Notes: generated by a model from the sequence alone, not told the origin. DNA of 64,000 nt from Fagopyrum homotropicum (GCA_033239125.1 BSWB01000006.1:120326242-120390241), one strand, 5' to 3'; positions 1 through 12,772 are shown, numbered from the stretch's first letter. Translations and numbers: made by a program.

Positions 1-656
1 AGCGTGACCTTTGTTCCAAACCGAAAGACGACTCTTCCCTCCTCTGTCTCCTAACTGAATATGTGAAATGATATTCGATCAAAAAATGAAAAATGAACCG
101 GACAAGTACTCTAATCGAATTGTATAAAGTGGATTAATTAGTTGACAAGTGATTTACCTAGCAGTAATTAATTTGTCTTATATGAGTAATTATGGATAGT
201 GATTAGACTAATCGGTCAGCATGTAGTCAAAGCTTTCCACCAAACAAGAAATCTAGTAGAAGATATGTAGGTTTTTCCTTTTTATTACAAGGGTAACTTT
301 TTCCAAAATTCATCTTTTTTTGGCCGGTTGTTTAACGTTGCTAATCATGTTTAACTTTTGCTTCTTTAATCCCTTCAAATTTTGTCTTAACTTAATTACC
401 CTTAAAGAGACATGCAAAAACTTTAGGTGTACGGTGGTGGAGATTAGCTGTCTGCTACATAAATTTTGCACTAATTAGTCCATCATTGAGACAGCTGCAA
501 AGTTGTTTAGGGTTAGTTTTACCGTATTTGGCTAAGGTATGCTTGATGCATTAAACAAATTATTTTGAAGGATTGTAGAAATTCTATTAGTAAAGTTTGT
601 TTGTTTTATTGACTTTGATATTATTTATGTAATATAAACGTATGGTAATCAATCTC
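1..656. other. Intergenic, no gene seen
   Basis: AT-rich plant intergenic DNA. No ORF with coding character, no splice-consistent exon and no transposon terminus could be identified before the solo LTR that follows. Confidence 0.6.
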
Positions 657-661
657 AATAT

Positions 662-2456
662 TGTAACACCCTAAATACTATGAACTCGGAGCGTTACGGG
701 TTAGTACCCCACAACGGGTTCCGGCCCTCAGAGTAACAACAACTATATCGGATCTTGCAACAAGACACAAATAAATGAAGACCAAAATAGATTAAATCTC
801 AAAAGGTATAATAAAGGGGAAACGAATGACTCTCAGCCGAGTTCAACAACAAACTGGAAAAGACAACAACTAAAATATAAACCCCGATCCCGTCCTATAA
901 TATACGGGAACCCCGGTTGACCACTATTTTCGGATCACTCAGCAACATCTCTAACCTGTAAGGCATCTACAACGACGGTATAAACTGTTAGCTAACATTC
1001 TAGATATCAGAAAAACAGTAAAGGCACAAACACATATACGAATATAAACACATAGCATGCTCGCACACAACCCGATTATTATCTTTGTATAAGTTATCCA
1101 TTACTAATTCAACTTCTTTTGTGACACGAGAATCTCCCGAAACTCTCCTCTCCTTCTGTTACCAACATGAATAAATCAGATGCATTTATCCGTTACTTGT
1201 GGGCCTGATCGCAATAGCACCTCCCAGTTTTCTAATTTTGAATTGGACAAGTGGTCACCGCCTAGTTATAATACACTTGGGCCAATTACAAAATAAGGTC
1301 GTCATATGGACTTACCTGAATCAAAATAATACACGGAATGCAGCTAAGTAAGTCCAATGGACTTACCTGAATCAAAGGTAACTCAAACTCATCTAAACTG
1401 CTCAGCTTCCCGGAGGAAAATATCTACACCTGCTCAGACAAGGCATCACGTATCAGCAACTATCCGAATGTTAGAAGTCTACATACTTCTAGTCTCATTG
1501 ACCTCTACAAGGTCTATTGCAGCGTGATAGAAGGCTCCTGCTTCTAGTCTCGGTGATCTCTAAAAGATCTCCAACATGCTAGGAAGAACGATTCTAGTTT
1601 CAAGGTTTTCAAGGAACAACATCAACAACACAAGCTCAAGGCTCTCAAAGCATAACAAACTCATAAGGATCAACAAGCCATTAACTGACATTCACCCTAG
1701 TTCATTTAGGTCTAGCCTAACATGATCTATAACAAGAAAAGGGAAAAGGAAATAAGGGTAGAAGCAACTCACCAAAGACGGGAGTTACTACAGAGAAGCC
1801 GCGGGGGCGACAATTGGGTTCACCTGCGGTGGTGGGTGAACTGTCAGAATCAACTTCGGGGCCTTTTTTCGACAATAGACGCAAACCAAGAAGATCAAAT
1901 CTTCCTCCTCAATCTTCACACGATAGTACTCAACCAATGGAGCTTGGAAACACATACGCTACAACCAATGAAGGACATACAAGAATCAAGACTCGATCTT
2001 GATCATGTCAAGAAGAAGAAAGAAGAAAAGAAGAAGAAGGACAAGAAAAACATGCAGCAGGAGGGATTTAGAAACAAAAAGGGAACAAGGGGATGAAGAA
2101 CTTACAAGATTCTACATGAGTTCGCACGGAAGGTTGTAGCTTTGACTCGAGGTTGAAGAAGAATGTAAGCAAGAAGAAGAAATCGAAAGAGAAGACGGGA
2201 ATATCAAGGGACAACTGGGAAAAGAAAAGGAAGGTCAAGAATTAGGTTTAGAAGATATGGGAAAGACGGCCTAGAAGATAGAAGATCGGATTTTCTAAGA
2301 AAGGAAAGAGATAAAATGGTTAAAAATCAGATCGTACGCGATCTGGGGTCAGCCGCACCCACAACTGGACCCTGCCGCGACCGCGGCAGAAGAGGTTGGC
2401 CACAACCGCGGCCCTCTGTCACCGCAGGGGCGTGACATGGAAAACCGGTTGTTACA
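662..2456. mobile_element. Solo LTR with target-site duplication (family A)
   Basis: A 1,795-bp segment opens with TGTAACACCC and closes with GGTTGTTACA, so the outer six bases are perfect inverted repeats (TGTAAC/GTTACA) with the canonical TG...CA ends of an LTR. It is flanked by the identical 5-mer AATAT on both sides (657-661 and 2457-2461), the duplication size expected of retroviral-type integrases. No internal retroelement genes are attached, so this is a solo LTR left by recombination between two LTRs. A diverged relative starts at 59608. Near its right end is a run of GC-rich palindromes, including a 6+2+6 inverted repeat at 2374-2387. Short ORFs inside (for example 1722-2096) are lysine/glutamate-rich low-complexity readings of purine-rich DNA and are not believed to be genes. 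The TGTAACACCC start is common in plant gypsy LTRs; the exact lineage is not established. Confidence 0.88.
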
Positions 2457-2461
2457 AATAT

Positions 2462-3449
2462 GCTTTTGTGAGGTAACTAAGCTTTTCCATATACTTCGAT
2501 AGATGGAAGGATTGGGATGAGGATATCATTGACTAAAGAATTGAGTTTATAGTTGAGCAGAATAGGGGTGTTACATGGTTAAAGATTTTCAACTCTGAAT
2601 TCATGTAGAAGCTCATCGATCAACAAGTTTTTTTGGGGGAAGGGTGAGATTGTTATGATGGTAGTAATTACGAGATAGAAAACGACCACATTAAGATGAC
2701 CGTTGTTATTTTGTAGAAAAAAGGGAGGAGTTATACTTGTATTGAACAAAGTGCAAGTGATGAAGGAAGGTAGCTAGTTAGTGAAGCCATTATTAGGAGG
2801 AATACTTGAGTCCGTACAAAGACTTCTTGAGTAGACAATCATTTTCCATTTAGATTAGTCAACCTAGTGAGATTTAGAAAGGGAGCGACAAATATGTGGA
2901 AAGGGATCGAGAAGAAGAGGGATGTGAGAACGTGTCTAAAAAGATAAAATCGAGAGAATGAGAAATATTATCTAGAGAATATGAAAAAAGATCAACAATG
3001 TCAAATGGTTGAATTAGTCGAGAGAAATATGACCTAATCGACAATGTCATTGTTCAATATAAATAGAAGCATAACGTTTTGAATCAATTAGTTACAATAT
3101 GAAAGATCTTTCATAATGTAAGACATTGATCCCATAACGTTTTTTTAATTTGGCGAAATATTAAAAGACATATAGCTTCGATTGAGCATGCATTGAACAA
3201 AATTTGTATACGTTATATATTCTTGAGCTATTTTGATGGTCAAGTATAGCCACCACAAATGCAATTGTTTGAGTCATCACTCATTTGTTGGCACTTCATA
3301 TCATCTCTTAATAACTTAATAGTCTAATAGACCAAAATACAAACTATATACTCATGATCAAGCATGTATATGCACATTGAGTTTGAGGTTAACGTAAAAG
3401 TCCAATGACATTTCATTCTAAAACTAGTTGATAATATGATCAGTGCTAT
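2462..3449. other. Intergenic, no gene seen
   Basis: No convincing coding sequence. A TATAAATAG string near 3060 is the only promoter-like word and has no gene downstream. The segment may hold old transposon debris but nothing could be assigned. Confidence 0.5.
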
Positions 3450-4200
3450 AACTATAGTTTACTTTCCGAAACTTGAGCTCGGAGCATGGTCATAGCAATG
3501 AAGACAATTCGTAAAAATGTGGGAACACATGGTCCCAGGCGTTAGAAGGTTGTTGCTAGGACCTTGGACTTTGGCGGTCCTTAGTATGTCATTCTCGACA
3601 TTTTCAAGACTGTAAGTTTTGTTTTGGAACATCACCCCAAACGACACCTGCAGGCTATGTGACTCTAACCCGGAAGACACCTTGCATCTCTAGAACGCTT
3701 GCAGGTTCACCAGTCTCACCCTAGACCTCATTTCCAGGTGGAACAATACCCCCTCTCCTTACCCTTATGCAATTGATCTTTGGTCTTGGATTGTTAACTA
3801 TAAACCCAAAAAAGAAGACATGCTTCAAAACATGTCTCTCTTCCATCACCGTCTACGTCTACTTCACTTGGAAAGCTAGGAATGACCTTTTATATGCAGG
3901 CATCTACACCTCACCCGAATCTAGCGCTCACACTATCATCAACACGGTCAAGAACTACTCTTCTTTCAAATGGAAGGACAGGTCCCCATACACGATCTGG
4001 TGGGCTAAACTACTTGGCATTCCTCTCCCTTAATCTCGTTATGTCGGTCTTTGTTGCTTGGGTCCCCTTTCCCTATTATCGTCTCTCTCTCTCATGTTGT
4101 AACCTTCCCCCTTGTTCTATGCTTCTCCTATTCCTCACTGGTCAAGAGACCTTGTAAATCCTCCCCTATATATATACTTAACTTTAAAAAGAAAAGTTTT
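3450..4200 (+). pseudogene. LINE (non-LTR retrotransposon) 3' remnant, zinc-binding RT C-terminal domain
   Basis: Translated in shifting + frames, this stretch resembles the C-terminal zinc-binding region that follows reverse transcriptase in plant L1-type LINEs. Around 3639-3690 it reads C-R-L-C followed by ...E-D-T-L-H-L and a stop, the Cys/His pattern of that domain. An open segment at 3767-4033 continues with a hydrophobic stretch and W-K-A-R-N-D, like the W-R-E-R-N motif near the end of these proteins. Stops and frameshifts interrupt it. It ends in a pyrimidine-rich tail followed by A-rich sequence near 4185-4200, as a LINE 3' end would. It is the 3' end only, and inactive. Confidence 0.6.
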
Positions 4201-4607
4201 GTTTTGGCATCAAAAGAGAATGTGTATATGAGATTACATGCCAACAAAATAATTTCGTGATTATCTTTTAATGCTAAGTTCAAATTCAAATTACTTTGAA
4301 AGACTAGTCTAAGGATACCATTAATGTTTATGAGGTCTTTGGCCGGAGAATCGATCCTGTGTATACGAGCACATATTTTTTAGGTTAAGATCAACACACA
4401 AGTTAGAATGTTTATATTAAAGGCAATTGAGAGAACTATAAAAAACAATATTGTTTTCTTGGTATAGAGCTTCGTATGATAACAAGATAAAAACATAACT
4501 TATGAACCACAAGGCTAAACATAACAAAAGAAATTTTCGTTATAAAAAACAAAAAACTCAATTTCATATATCTTGACTTTGATCGTGATGGATGGAAGAA
4601 ATTTAAG

Positions 4608-5458
4608 GCCTATTCGGTGTAGCTTTTTCGATAGATTTTTTTTATCAAACTTTGTGTTTTCAAAAAACTACATGGTGTTTGGCAAGAGAGTTTTTCCATT
4701 AGTTTTAGCTTTTTGAGGAGCTTTTTTAAGATGTTTTTTTTGGAAGTTTTTGAAAAGCTACAACTAATAGTTTTTTTATAGAGCTTTCTGAAAAATTAGA
4801 CAATTTGGTCCTTATTTAAATTAGGAGATATTTATTATATTTATAGAATGTGTCCTTTTTTATAATTTTACCCCAAAATCTTATCTTCCCAAAGACTCAA
4901 TTAGTTTTTCCATTAAGTTTGAATATTTTATAAAACTCTAAAAAAAACTACCCAACCAACTAACACAATAACCTAAGTTATCAAAAAATCTTAAACTACC
5001 CAAAATCTCGTCTTACCGAGCATGTCAATATCCTTTAAACACATGTTCCTACCAAATAAAACTAATCATGTAAGGTCACTTGTATTCAAGACATCGCTAT
5101 CGAGGGTGACAATCTCACAATTATAACACGGTCAATAATGAAATTCTAATGAAAAGTTTAATAAAAGTTTGGTAGATTTTTGTAGTGAAATTACTAAAGG
5201 ACAAACATAAAATCATAAACAATAAAAGTGAGAATGTGTTATAGGGGTATGTTGGGACAAAATAGCATAAGTTGATCAATAATCTAAAAGTTATATTCTT
5301 CAGCTTTCATAAATCTACTTAAAAAAGCTTCACAATAAGCAAATAAAAATCTGAACTCCCAAATAATCTACAACTACCCGACATTAAATTGCTTTTTTTT
5401 CCTTAAAACTTTACCCAAAAAATAAACATTACGAAAAGTTCTACTGAACACGCCCTTA
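4608..5458. mobile_element. Probable non-autonomous DNA transposon (MITE-like)
   Basis: The left edge (GGCCTATTCGGTGTAGC at about 4608) and the reverse complement of the right edge (GGGCGTGTTCAGTAGAAC ending at about 5452) are similar imperfect terminal inverted repeats of the GGCCTGTTCGG type common in plant PIF/Harbinger and hAT MITEs. The interior is AT-rich and non-coding. TTA occurs next to both ends, as a Harbinger-type duplication would, but the left copy is offset by one base, so the superfamily is uncertain. Confidence 0.42.
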
Positions 5459-8029
5459 GAACATCTTCATCCCAGAACTTTTGGGTTTCTTTAACAATTA
5501 AAAAATTAAAAATAAAAATAAATGTCAGATTAGGAGAAAGAATCTATGCAATTAGTGGAGAGAAGTTTCTCTGCAGAGATACCCATCCTGACAAGTTCTT
5601 GCCCACCTCACACAAATTAAGGAAAATTTTAATTTATTTTTTTTATTTTGCCCAAATGTAGAGATATAACAGGTTGTTGGATATAATTTTAATTTAAAGA
5701 AATCTTGATGAATTCTGAGACGGAAGTGAGAGGTTCTTCAATCATTTTGTGAATTAAAAAAAAAAAAAATCAAATAAGAGATTTTTTAAGAATCTTTAGA
5801 ATGAAGATGCTCTTAGCTTTCAAGTTCATTCCTTTTAGGCTAACCACATTCTAAATCATGTTGCATGCGGACAAACTTGTTAAGCTAGGCCACTAACTCT
5901 TTTCATGTTCCCCACATATTATAAGTCCTTATTCAAAAAGATAGTCTATGTGAGGTGTCGCCACGGTAAGTTAAACTCCACTTACCCTTGTGTAAAAAAA
6001 TCCGCCCGACTCCCTTTTGTCAAGGAGACGTTTCTTCACATATTAAAGATAAAATAATTTAATTATACAATAATGCACTATTAAAAATATTATTTAAATT
6101 ATACTGAAAATAAAAATGTAAAAAAAATACATTTAAGCAATGATAAAATTACATTTGTAAATATAATTAACAAATTATGTGTCTACATTTATGCTTGTAA
6201 ACATAAACGAAAACAAACATTGAGAGGAATTTTTATTTTGTTTTATCTGAATCAATACGACACATAATAAAAAATTGGTTTAAAAATGGTGGATTTTTGA
6301 AATGAAATTCTGGAAAGTGCAATGAGCAGGTATCGAAAAAAAAAAAAGCAATAATTTGATACTGAAACAGGTGTGGGTTTCATGCAGCTCACACACTATA
6401 CAGTATACATCGATCCGAGGTTTATAAAAATATGTGATTAATATTGTAATTAAGTAATATAAGTAGACAATAATCGAAAATATTCTCTGAATTGCATAGG
6501 GGAGCGGAAGGGACAGTGGCAGAAGGTGTTATCAGAAATTGACCCCTTCATTCCACACATTCCTCAATGTCTCATTGCTATCCAACTGGGCCCCACTCCT
6601 TTCAACGTGTTTTTTTAGGCTCTTTTTTGCAAAATCGACCGATATAAAAGTATTATTTGCATAAAACCGCTTGTAATAGGGTTAGTTTTCAAAAACATCT
6701 TATATGAGATTGTGAGGGGCTATATCGCAAATAAATACAATATATGATTGTAGTTAGGGTCCGGATCAAAAAAATGGGAGAATGATGTGATGATTTGAGC
6801 GATTAATCGAAAAGAAGTCGAAAAAATTTGTTTAGAAAAAACATAAACAAGAGATCGGATCGATCAAGCAATGAAATCTACTCGATCAAACACAATGGAT
6901 ATACTCGATTTGGTGCAAAACGTGGCATTTGAAATAAGTGGTCGCGTGTTCCTCACATGTGTGTCGATTGATGTGGTCGGTCAACACGATTGATTGTATT
7001 TTATCGAGCACTTCTTCATTTCTTCAGCTCTCTTGATTTATCTTGATCCGGACTTTCTCGGCCTCAATAAGAACTTTAGCTAGTATTAGATACTCTTCCA
7101 AATATACTCCATGTTATGCTCCAAATAGGTCAAAATGTTTGTGCTTCTATAAAAGTACGAGTAGTTTTCCAAAATGAAAAGATAAAAAAAATTTACTATA
7201 AAGCAATGCAAATCTACTCTAATTGCTAAAAAGATGAATAAGAATGAAGTTAGAAAACGCGCTATGAATATCATCTAATGTCAAATACCAAAACCTTACT
7301 TGTTTTCGAGAAGATCTATAAATGTCTCAATGTGAAGGATAATATTTCAAGACCTCTCAAGGACATGAACATAACTATTTCATATGTATTAGACACAAAC
7401 AATATTACTCAAACTCAACACATATGCAATAATTCTTACCAATACGTCCATTCAACCAGAATTGGCAATGAAGTAAAATGGGTGGTCTTTGGTTTAGTAA
7501 CAACCCTTATATGGGTAGTTTTGTGCAAGTAGTATATTAAGGGTGGTTTAGTAAGAAAACCCTATTATGTTGGTGATTTTGGTTAATTTAAATTGAGTAA
7601 CAAAAAAGAAAAGGAAAAATAGAGTAAATTGGTCCAACGTGAGGACCGAGTTTCCCGATGGCTACACTAATAATGTAGGTACGACGTGGGGGGTGGGGGA
7701 CTGTTTGGTTTCTCTTCGCCCGGAATATTCTCCGGCCACCACCCACCTGTCATTGCCTCGTATTCCTCACCGACATACCTACCCATTTTAATTTCAATAT
7801 TCTTTTAGATTATTACTTAGAATTTATGATAAAATGTTACTAAACTATTTAAATTCAATGTTCGTCGAAATATTTTTATGTGTTGAGTTCGCATCTATAG
7901 AAAGAGATGAGATATTAGATCCGGGATATATAAGGTTGGTGTACTACTTCTCCTATTGTCAATGGGTTTGTAATATTTTTTTGTGTTTTATGCTGGGTTC
8001 GGTCTAATGTGCATTCATATACTTACGAC
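5459..8029. other. Intergenic, no gene seen
   Basis: Strongly AT-rich sequence with homopolymer runs. The open frame at 7278-7532 (84 codons) has no recognisable domain, lies in repetitive DNA and is treated as chance. No RNA gene or transposon terminus was recognised. Confidence 0.5.
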
Positions 8030-8391
8030 TAGGATGTGCAAAGGTCTGAACCAGACTGTTTCACTACATGGACTGGATCCTTACCGTCGTCTGGCACAGT
8101 ACAGTCTAGTCCGTTTTGTCTTTTTTTTTAAATATATATTTTAATGGGTTTAATACGGTCCGGTCTAGTGGTCCACTACGATCTATTCTGTATTGCCTTT
8201 TTTTTTAAAAAAATATTTTTTAATGGGTTTAATACGGTCTAGTCCAAACCCGGACCAACCATAACCACATCCTTTTGGAAAAAATGTTAAAAGTGTAACC
8301 AATGAAGCAAAACATTAGGGTTCAGGTCCGGACCAGATCGAATGTGATAATAGTGTCCGATAATATCGGATATGATATTTGCACAACCCTA
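8030..8391. mobile_element. Short hAT-like non-autonomous element
   Basis: A 362-bp segment starts TAGGATGTGCAAA and ends TTTGCACAACCCTA, whose reverse complement is TAGGGTTGTGCAAA, giving about 13-bp near-perfect terminal inverted repeats of the TAGGG(G)TG type. Adjacent 8-mers share only their first four bases (CTTA), so the target duplication is decayed or the boundary slightly off. Inside is a direct repeat of about 62 bp (8099-8160 and 8182-8243) built on a T-run, A/T-run and GGGTTTAATACGGTC. Subterminal words based on GGTC/CCGG recur. Confidence 0.55.
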
Positions 8392-8399
8392 CTTATTCT

Positions 8400-9509
8400 A
8401 CAATCCAATACACTCGGTCTGAACTAAAAAGACCAAACAAAGTCTAATCCGGTGACGGACCAATCCGGGTCCGAGATTGATACGAATCAAACCCGACCTA
8501 GATAATTGGTACAGTCAAGAAAATTGTTTTATTCTTGAATCATGCCATGGTCAGGCTAAATTCGATTCGATTTTGAACCCTTAATTTGAGTAATAGAGAG
8601 AATTAGGTCATGGGAAATGCAAAATATAAGGTAGGGTATGAGCTCGATGTATCGACAATTGGAATATTGAAGGCAGATTACAAATATAATATTACATAGC
8701 TGCCTTTCCCTATCTATTCTCATCATCTTGTTCTTTGAGCAACTTCCCCATCATTTACTACTTACATTAATCTCATCATCTTCTTATTTGCTACCTTTGT
8801 CTTATTACCCTTACAACACCCAACTCAAATACTAAACTAATAACATATATAAATTTCTTCAAATTTAGTTTATTTATTTATTATTATTATTATTCAAAAT
8901 GCCCTCTATGATAATATTGGATTATTTTGGTACTTATAAATTAATTCAGTACATAAGTGCATAACAAGCGTCAAACAAACACTTTATTGTTTTTACTTTT
9001 ATTTTTATGAAGAAATTAGTTTTAGGATATTTTAAAGAATATTTTTGGTTAATTTATAAAAAATAGGTGGTCTTGACACATCACTAATTTTTTTATATCA
9101 TGGACTTATGCATAATATATATATAATTTTAACTAATTTACTGAAATTCAATTTTATTTATGGTGAATTATCGGAAACCACCCCGTCATTATAACTAACC
9201 AGCCATTCTAAGATTCTATTCATACTTACCGAAAATCACCGTTATAACTCCTTTGTCACCAAATCAACACTTCACTCCGATTTCCGTTCAATTTTTCATT
9301 AATGGGACCTACTTTCAATATTTCAATAATTTTCCTCCGAACCATGAACCGTTTCCTTAAACATTTAATTTTGAACCGAACTGAATTTTTAAAAAAATAA
9401 ATAAAACGAACCAAAGTCCTAAAGTTCAATCAAAGTGCATCAAGTGGCCATCGCGATTTGTAAAGCAATGTTGACTCGAACTTGCCAAGTTAAATCTCCG
9501 TTTATGTAC
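8400..9509. other. Intergenic, no gene seen
   Basis: AT-rich sequence. The first 120 bases continue the GGTC/CCGG word usage of the preceding hAT-like element, so that element may be part of something larger. Nothing else is assignable. Confidence 0.45.
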
Positions 9510-9850
9510 AAGCTTCTGGGACCGCAAAGAGGTTAGCTAAGGTTCCGTTAGGGATATAATCGTATGCCAAAATCCCTCTAGGATCGTTGTAATGTCCATG
9601 GAGTTTGACCACATTTGGATGGTCAATTGAGGACAAAATTAGGATCTCGTTGCAAAACGATTTCTTCGAGAAAGCTCTTCTAGCAACGACGGGAGAAATG
9701 GTAGAATTGTTTCACATCGACAAATCTGTTAGTGGGCAGCTGACATAATTACACTGATTCAAAACCGTTATCGCCGATCTTACGTCTCGGGTCAAACCAA
9801 TTTGTCCTGATTCTAGCTCCTCGAAAGTGAACACCGGTGAGAAAAGTCGT
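9510..9850 (-). pseudogene. Receptor-like kinase fragment (LRK10L type), decayed
   Basis: Read on the minus strand from about 9830 downward, the sequence gives the start of a receptor-like protein kinase domain in shifting frames. It begins V-F-T-F-E-E-L-E, then N-W-F-D-P-R-R-K-I-G-D-N-G-F (a degenerate glycine-rich loop), then after a stop and frameshift N-E-I-L-I-L-S-S-I-D-H-P-N-V-V-K-L-H-G, and finally A-Y-D-Y-I-P-N-G-T-L-A. This order (F-EEL, G-loop, HPN-V-L-G, YDYIPNGT-A) matches plant LRK10-like/WAK-like kinases. No catalytic loop or DFG is present, and several stops break it. It is a short decayed fragment with no relation to the STE20 kinase at 22-29 kb. Confidence 0.65.
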
Positions 9851-10559
9851 CAAATAGAGTGATGCCCGTGCAAGAACCCATCCGTTGGGTCTTCAGGACT
9901 CGACGAACTCCCTAATCTTCTTTTCCAAAGGTGAACTCAATCTCATCAATCAAGCAAACAAATCCCTTACCTGTCCGGATGGTGGCTAATAAAATATAAA
10001 CGGATAGTAAATTATATATGAACTAAACTTTTATTTTATTGAAAATAGACCTAAAATGATCTTTTTAGTGCATACGATGTTATTTAGAAAAAAAATATAC
10101 TTTCACAATTTTTTTCTGAAAACATTATTTTATTTTATTTTGTTAAAAGATAGTAGTTGAAACAATTTTAGCTCATTATATAACCGCTCAACGTTTTGGT
10201 TATTTTATATTTTTTTACACTATTATTAATTAATGTCTATGGAATATAGTTTAAAATTTTATACTATTAGTTCATATTCTATTGGTTCAAACATATTATA
10301 TTATTACTTCATACTTTATTTTTAACTTATAAAAAATTGTAAAAAAGTATGAACCAATATAATTAATTTGAGCGAATTGTACATATACTTTGAACTAAAA
10401 AGTGCTCATCAGAAAAAGGAAAAAAAGCCCCGACAATCTTCCATAATTCCGTATTGGAGGAACACCTTCTACATGAACCGTACCTAAAATTTTAGGTAAT
10501 TCTACCAAAATAACTACCTAAAAATCAAAACTACAGACTAAAATAAACCACTCCAAACT

Positions 10560-10561
<2 letters not shown>
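9851..10561. other. Intergenic, no gene seen
   Basis: AT-rich. The motif TTGGTTCAAAC and its complements recur around 10190-10400 and resemble words in the interior of the Mutator-like element at 17.7-18.3 kb, suggesting related transposon debris. No gene. Confidence 0.4.

Positions 10562-10624
<63 letters not shown>
10562..10624. repeat. (ATT)n microsatellite
   Basis: About 20 uninterrupted copies of the trinucleotide ATT. It is a simple-sequence repeat, likely length-polymorphic. Confidence 0.95.
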
Positions 10625-10779
10625 AAAACCGAAGGTAAAACACATTATAAGCCGTTGGATGGGAGCCGACTAACAAGTTGGGATCCACATCCCTTCTGAA
10701 TGGTAAACGCAATCCTAGTCAGAATAAAACAAGTACTCCTACTATATCCGGGCAACTCTTTAGCAACCGAGCCCAACCT

Positions 10780-12264
10780 TGATAACTCCACCTTGAGTAT
10801 ATATTTGTATATGTGATGATGGAAGACTTAACATTATGAGCGGTTTATACACTAACAAATATCGATTATATTTCTAGATTGCTTGGTATGATTTTGTGTT
10901 TGTTAAATGTGTGCAGGCTTTAAAAAAGCATTTCAAAGGATGAACGGAAGCCTTGAAACACGATACAAGGGACAAGCGCAGAGATTGAAAAACATTAACG
11001 GTTCAACACGGAGGGCCGGAGGCCTTGAAGAACATTTCAAGGGATCAAAGTCGAAGCCTTGAAATGCGATACAAGGGATATATCGACTGGAAGCATTTTA
11101 AAATCAAGATTCAATCTCAACAACCAAATCTACCAATGATTAAGGGAAGATCTTCAAACAAGATATCAAGAGAAGATCTCGGTCAGCTCAACAAATTTTG
11201 TAGAAGAGATATCGGCCCAACAAAAAGATCTTGGAAAGATCTTTACCGACCAAGATTGAAGATTTCATCCAACGAATCTCACAAAGATCTCACATCCAAG
11301 GAAGATCTTCATCGGCTATCAAAGAGAGATATCTTCAACCGAAGATCCTCAACAATTTGGAAGATCTCGGAGCTTGAAACAAGGACTTCAACGACAAGAT
11401 CTACAACGGCTCTTTCAAGAGAAAATCTCGAAGAAGAAGACTCTCAATGTGCGTCAAGGAGATGAAGAAGATTGAAGATCTTACAACGGCTACTTCATCC
11501 CAACCTAACACCGTTTTCCATGGAGAATGAAGAAACTCACAACGGTCCTTTCTACAACGGCTAGAAGACTTCTCCATCAAAGACTATAAATGAAGATGAC
11601 GATTGAAGAGAACTACAACAAGCTTACACGGAAACATCTAAGTCTTCAAGCAATCAAAGCATCTTCATTCGTTCCAAAAGTTTTTCTTCCTCTTAGTTTA
11701 CAAAAGCTTGCATCCTTAGAGAGAGAAAAACACGAGAGCCTCATTGAAATATCTAGAGAGTGTTATACTCGAGTGTGTGTTACTCTGCGAAGTAACTAGG
11801 CTATTATTGCTAGGTTAAGAGTTGAAACTAATTCGTAGCATTGACTACAGTGAGACTGTGAGAGAATAAGGGGATTTCTTCTAGGTTGTATATAAGACTC
11901 TTTGAAGCAGATAATAGATAGTTAGATCCTACGGGCAAAGAAACCCTAGGACGGAGACGTAGACTGTTAGAGCTGAACTTCGTAAACATATCACCGTCTA
12001 GATCTTTTCATTCCGCACATTTCTTGCTTGATTGTTACTAACGTTGTTTTGCAGGTTTTTGGAGTCAAGACCTTGAAATCACTTTTAAAATCCTTGAAAA
12101 CCAGTTGTGTCACAAAGGGCACAGATCGACATCAAGACCTTGAAATTAGTTTCAAAGCCTTGAAATATGTTTTTGCGAAAAGTTATCATACTCTATTCAA
12201 CCCCCCTTCTAGAGTATTTATATCCTTTATATGCACGGATACACCTATACGGTTCTTCAGTCAT
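10780..12264 (+). mobile_element. SIRE-like LTR, probably solo (family D, copy 1)
   Basis: The segment begins TTGATAACTCCACCTTG and matches, in opposite orientation, the segment at 52800-53838. Shared blocks include the A-A-C-A-A-A-T-A-T-C-G-A-T-T-A-T stretch, the GAAGATCTTC-rich middle, the words around AGGGTTTC/GAAACCCTAGG (11940-11960), an intron-like TTTTGCAGG and the block CTCTATTCAACCCCCCTTC near 12192. An apparent 8-bp inverted pair (TGATAACT at 10780, AGTTATCA ending 12188) lies inside the conserved part. Homology continues past it, so the right end is set near 12264 by comparison with copy 2. No target duplication was found. The open frame at 11025-11465 is a reading of the repeated AAGATCT words, not a gene. 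Confidence 0.6.
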
Positions 12265-12772
12265 ATACACGACGTTCGATTTTCTAGCGGACGAAGAAAA
12301 TCGCATTCTGAGTACGCTCAGTGAGCGCATCTACTGGCCTCCAACACTCGAAATTACTAGATCCGATTCTTCTACACTGCGCTTTTTTTAATATAATAAT
12401 GGGCATCAATAGAAAGTTTCGTTGGCCAACGTTCGGATTTGACAAGTGACAAAGTCTTGCGCCGGCGTCATCTGAGTGCGCTCAAATCATGCACGTCATC
12501 TGGGTGCACTTAATCTTGTGTTAGCGCCATCTGAATGCGTTCAATTCACAACTTAAGCCGACGTCCTCTCGTCCAAAGCTGTCGACTTGCGATTTTCATC
12601 AACAACCAATAAATAAGCGTCGTGTTAATAACACACCCCTCACTATTTTATTTTAAAAGTTTTTTTTTTCGTACAAACACTTTTATTGTTTTTCTTTTTC
12701 CAGTTATTCCCAAATTTTCTTTTTCCCCATTTCTAATTTCCATTTCATGCCCTGCAGGCTGCAACATCGTTT
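12265..12772. other. Upstream region of the bHLH gene
   Basis: Non-coding. It contains repeats of the phrase GTCATCTGAGTGCGCTCAA (about 12465-12545) and pyrimidine-rich sequence leading into the promoter of the + strand gene. Confidence 0.4.

Noticed and set aside
1722..2096. 124-codon lysine/glutamate-rich ORF
   Set aside because: Low-complexity purine-rich reading inside a solo LTR; no domain and no codon bias.
7278..7532. 84-codon ORF starting with ATG
   Set aside because: No recognisable domain, AT-rich repetitive surroundings, no promoter or splice support.
11025..11465. 146-codon ORF rich in Arg/Ser
   Set aside because: Arises from repeated AAGATCT words in the family D LTR, which are not coding in the inverted copy.
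10780..12188. TGATAACT...AGTTATCA as the exact LTR boundaries
   Set aside because: No target duplication, and similarity to the second copy continues past 12188, so the match is probably internal.
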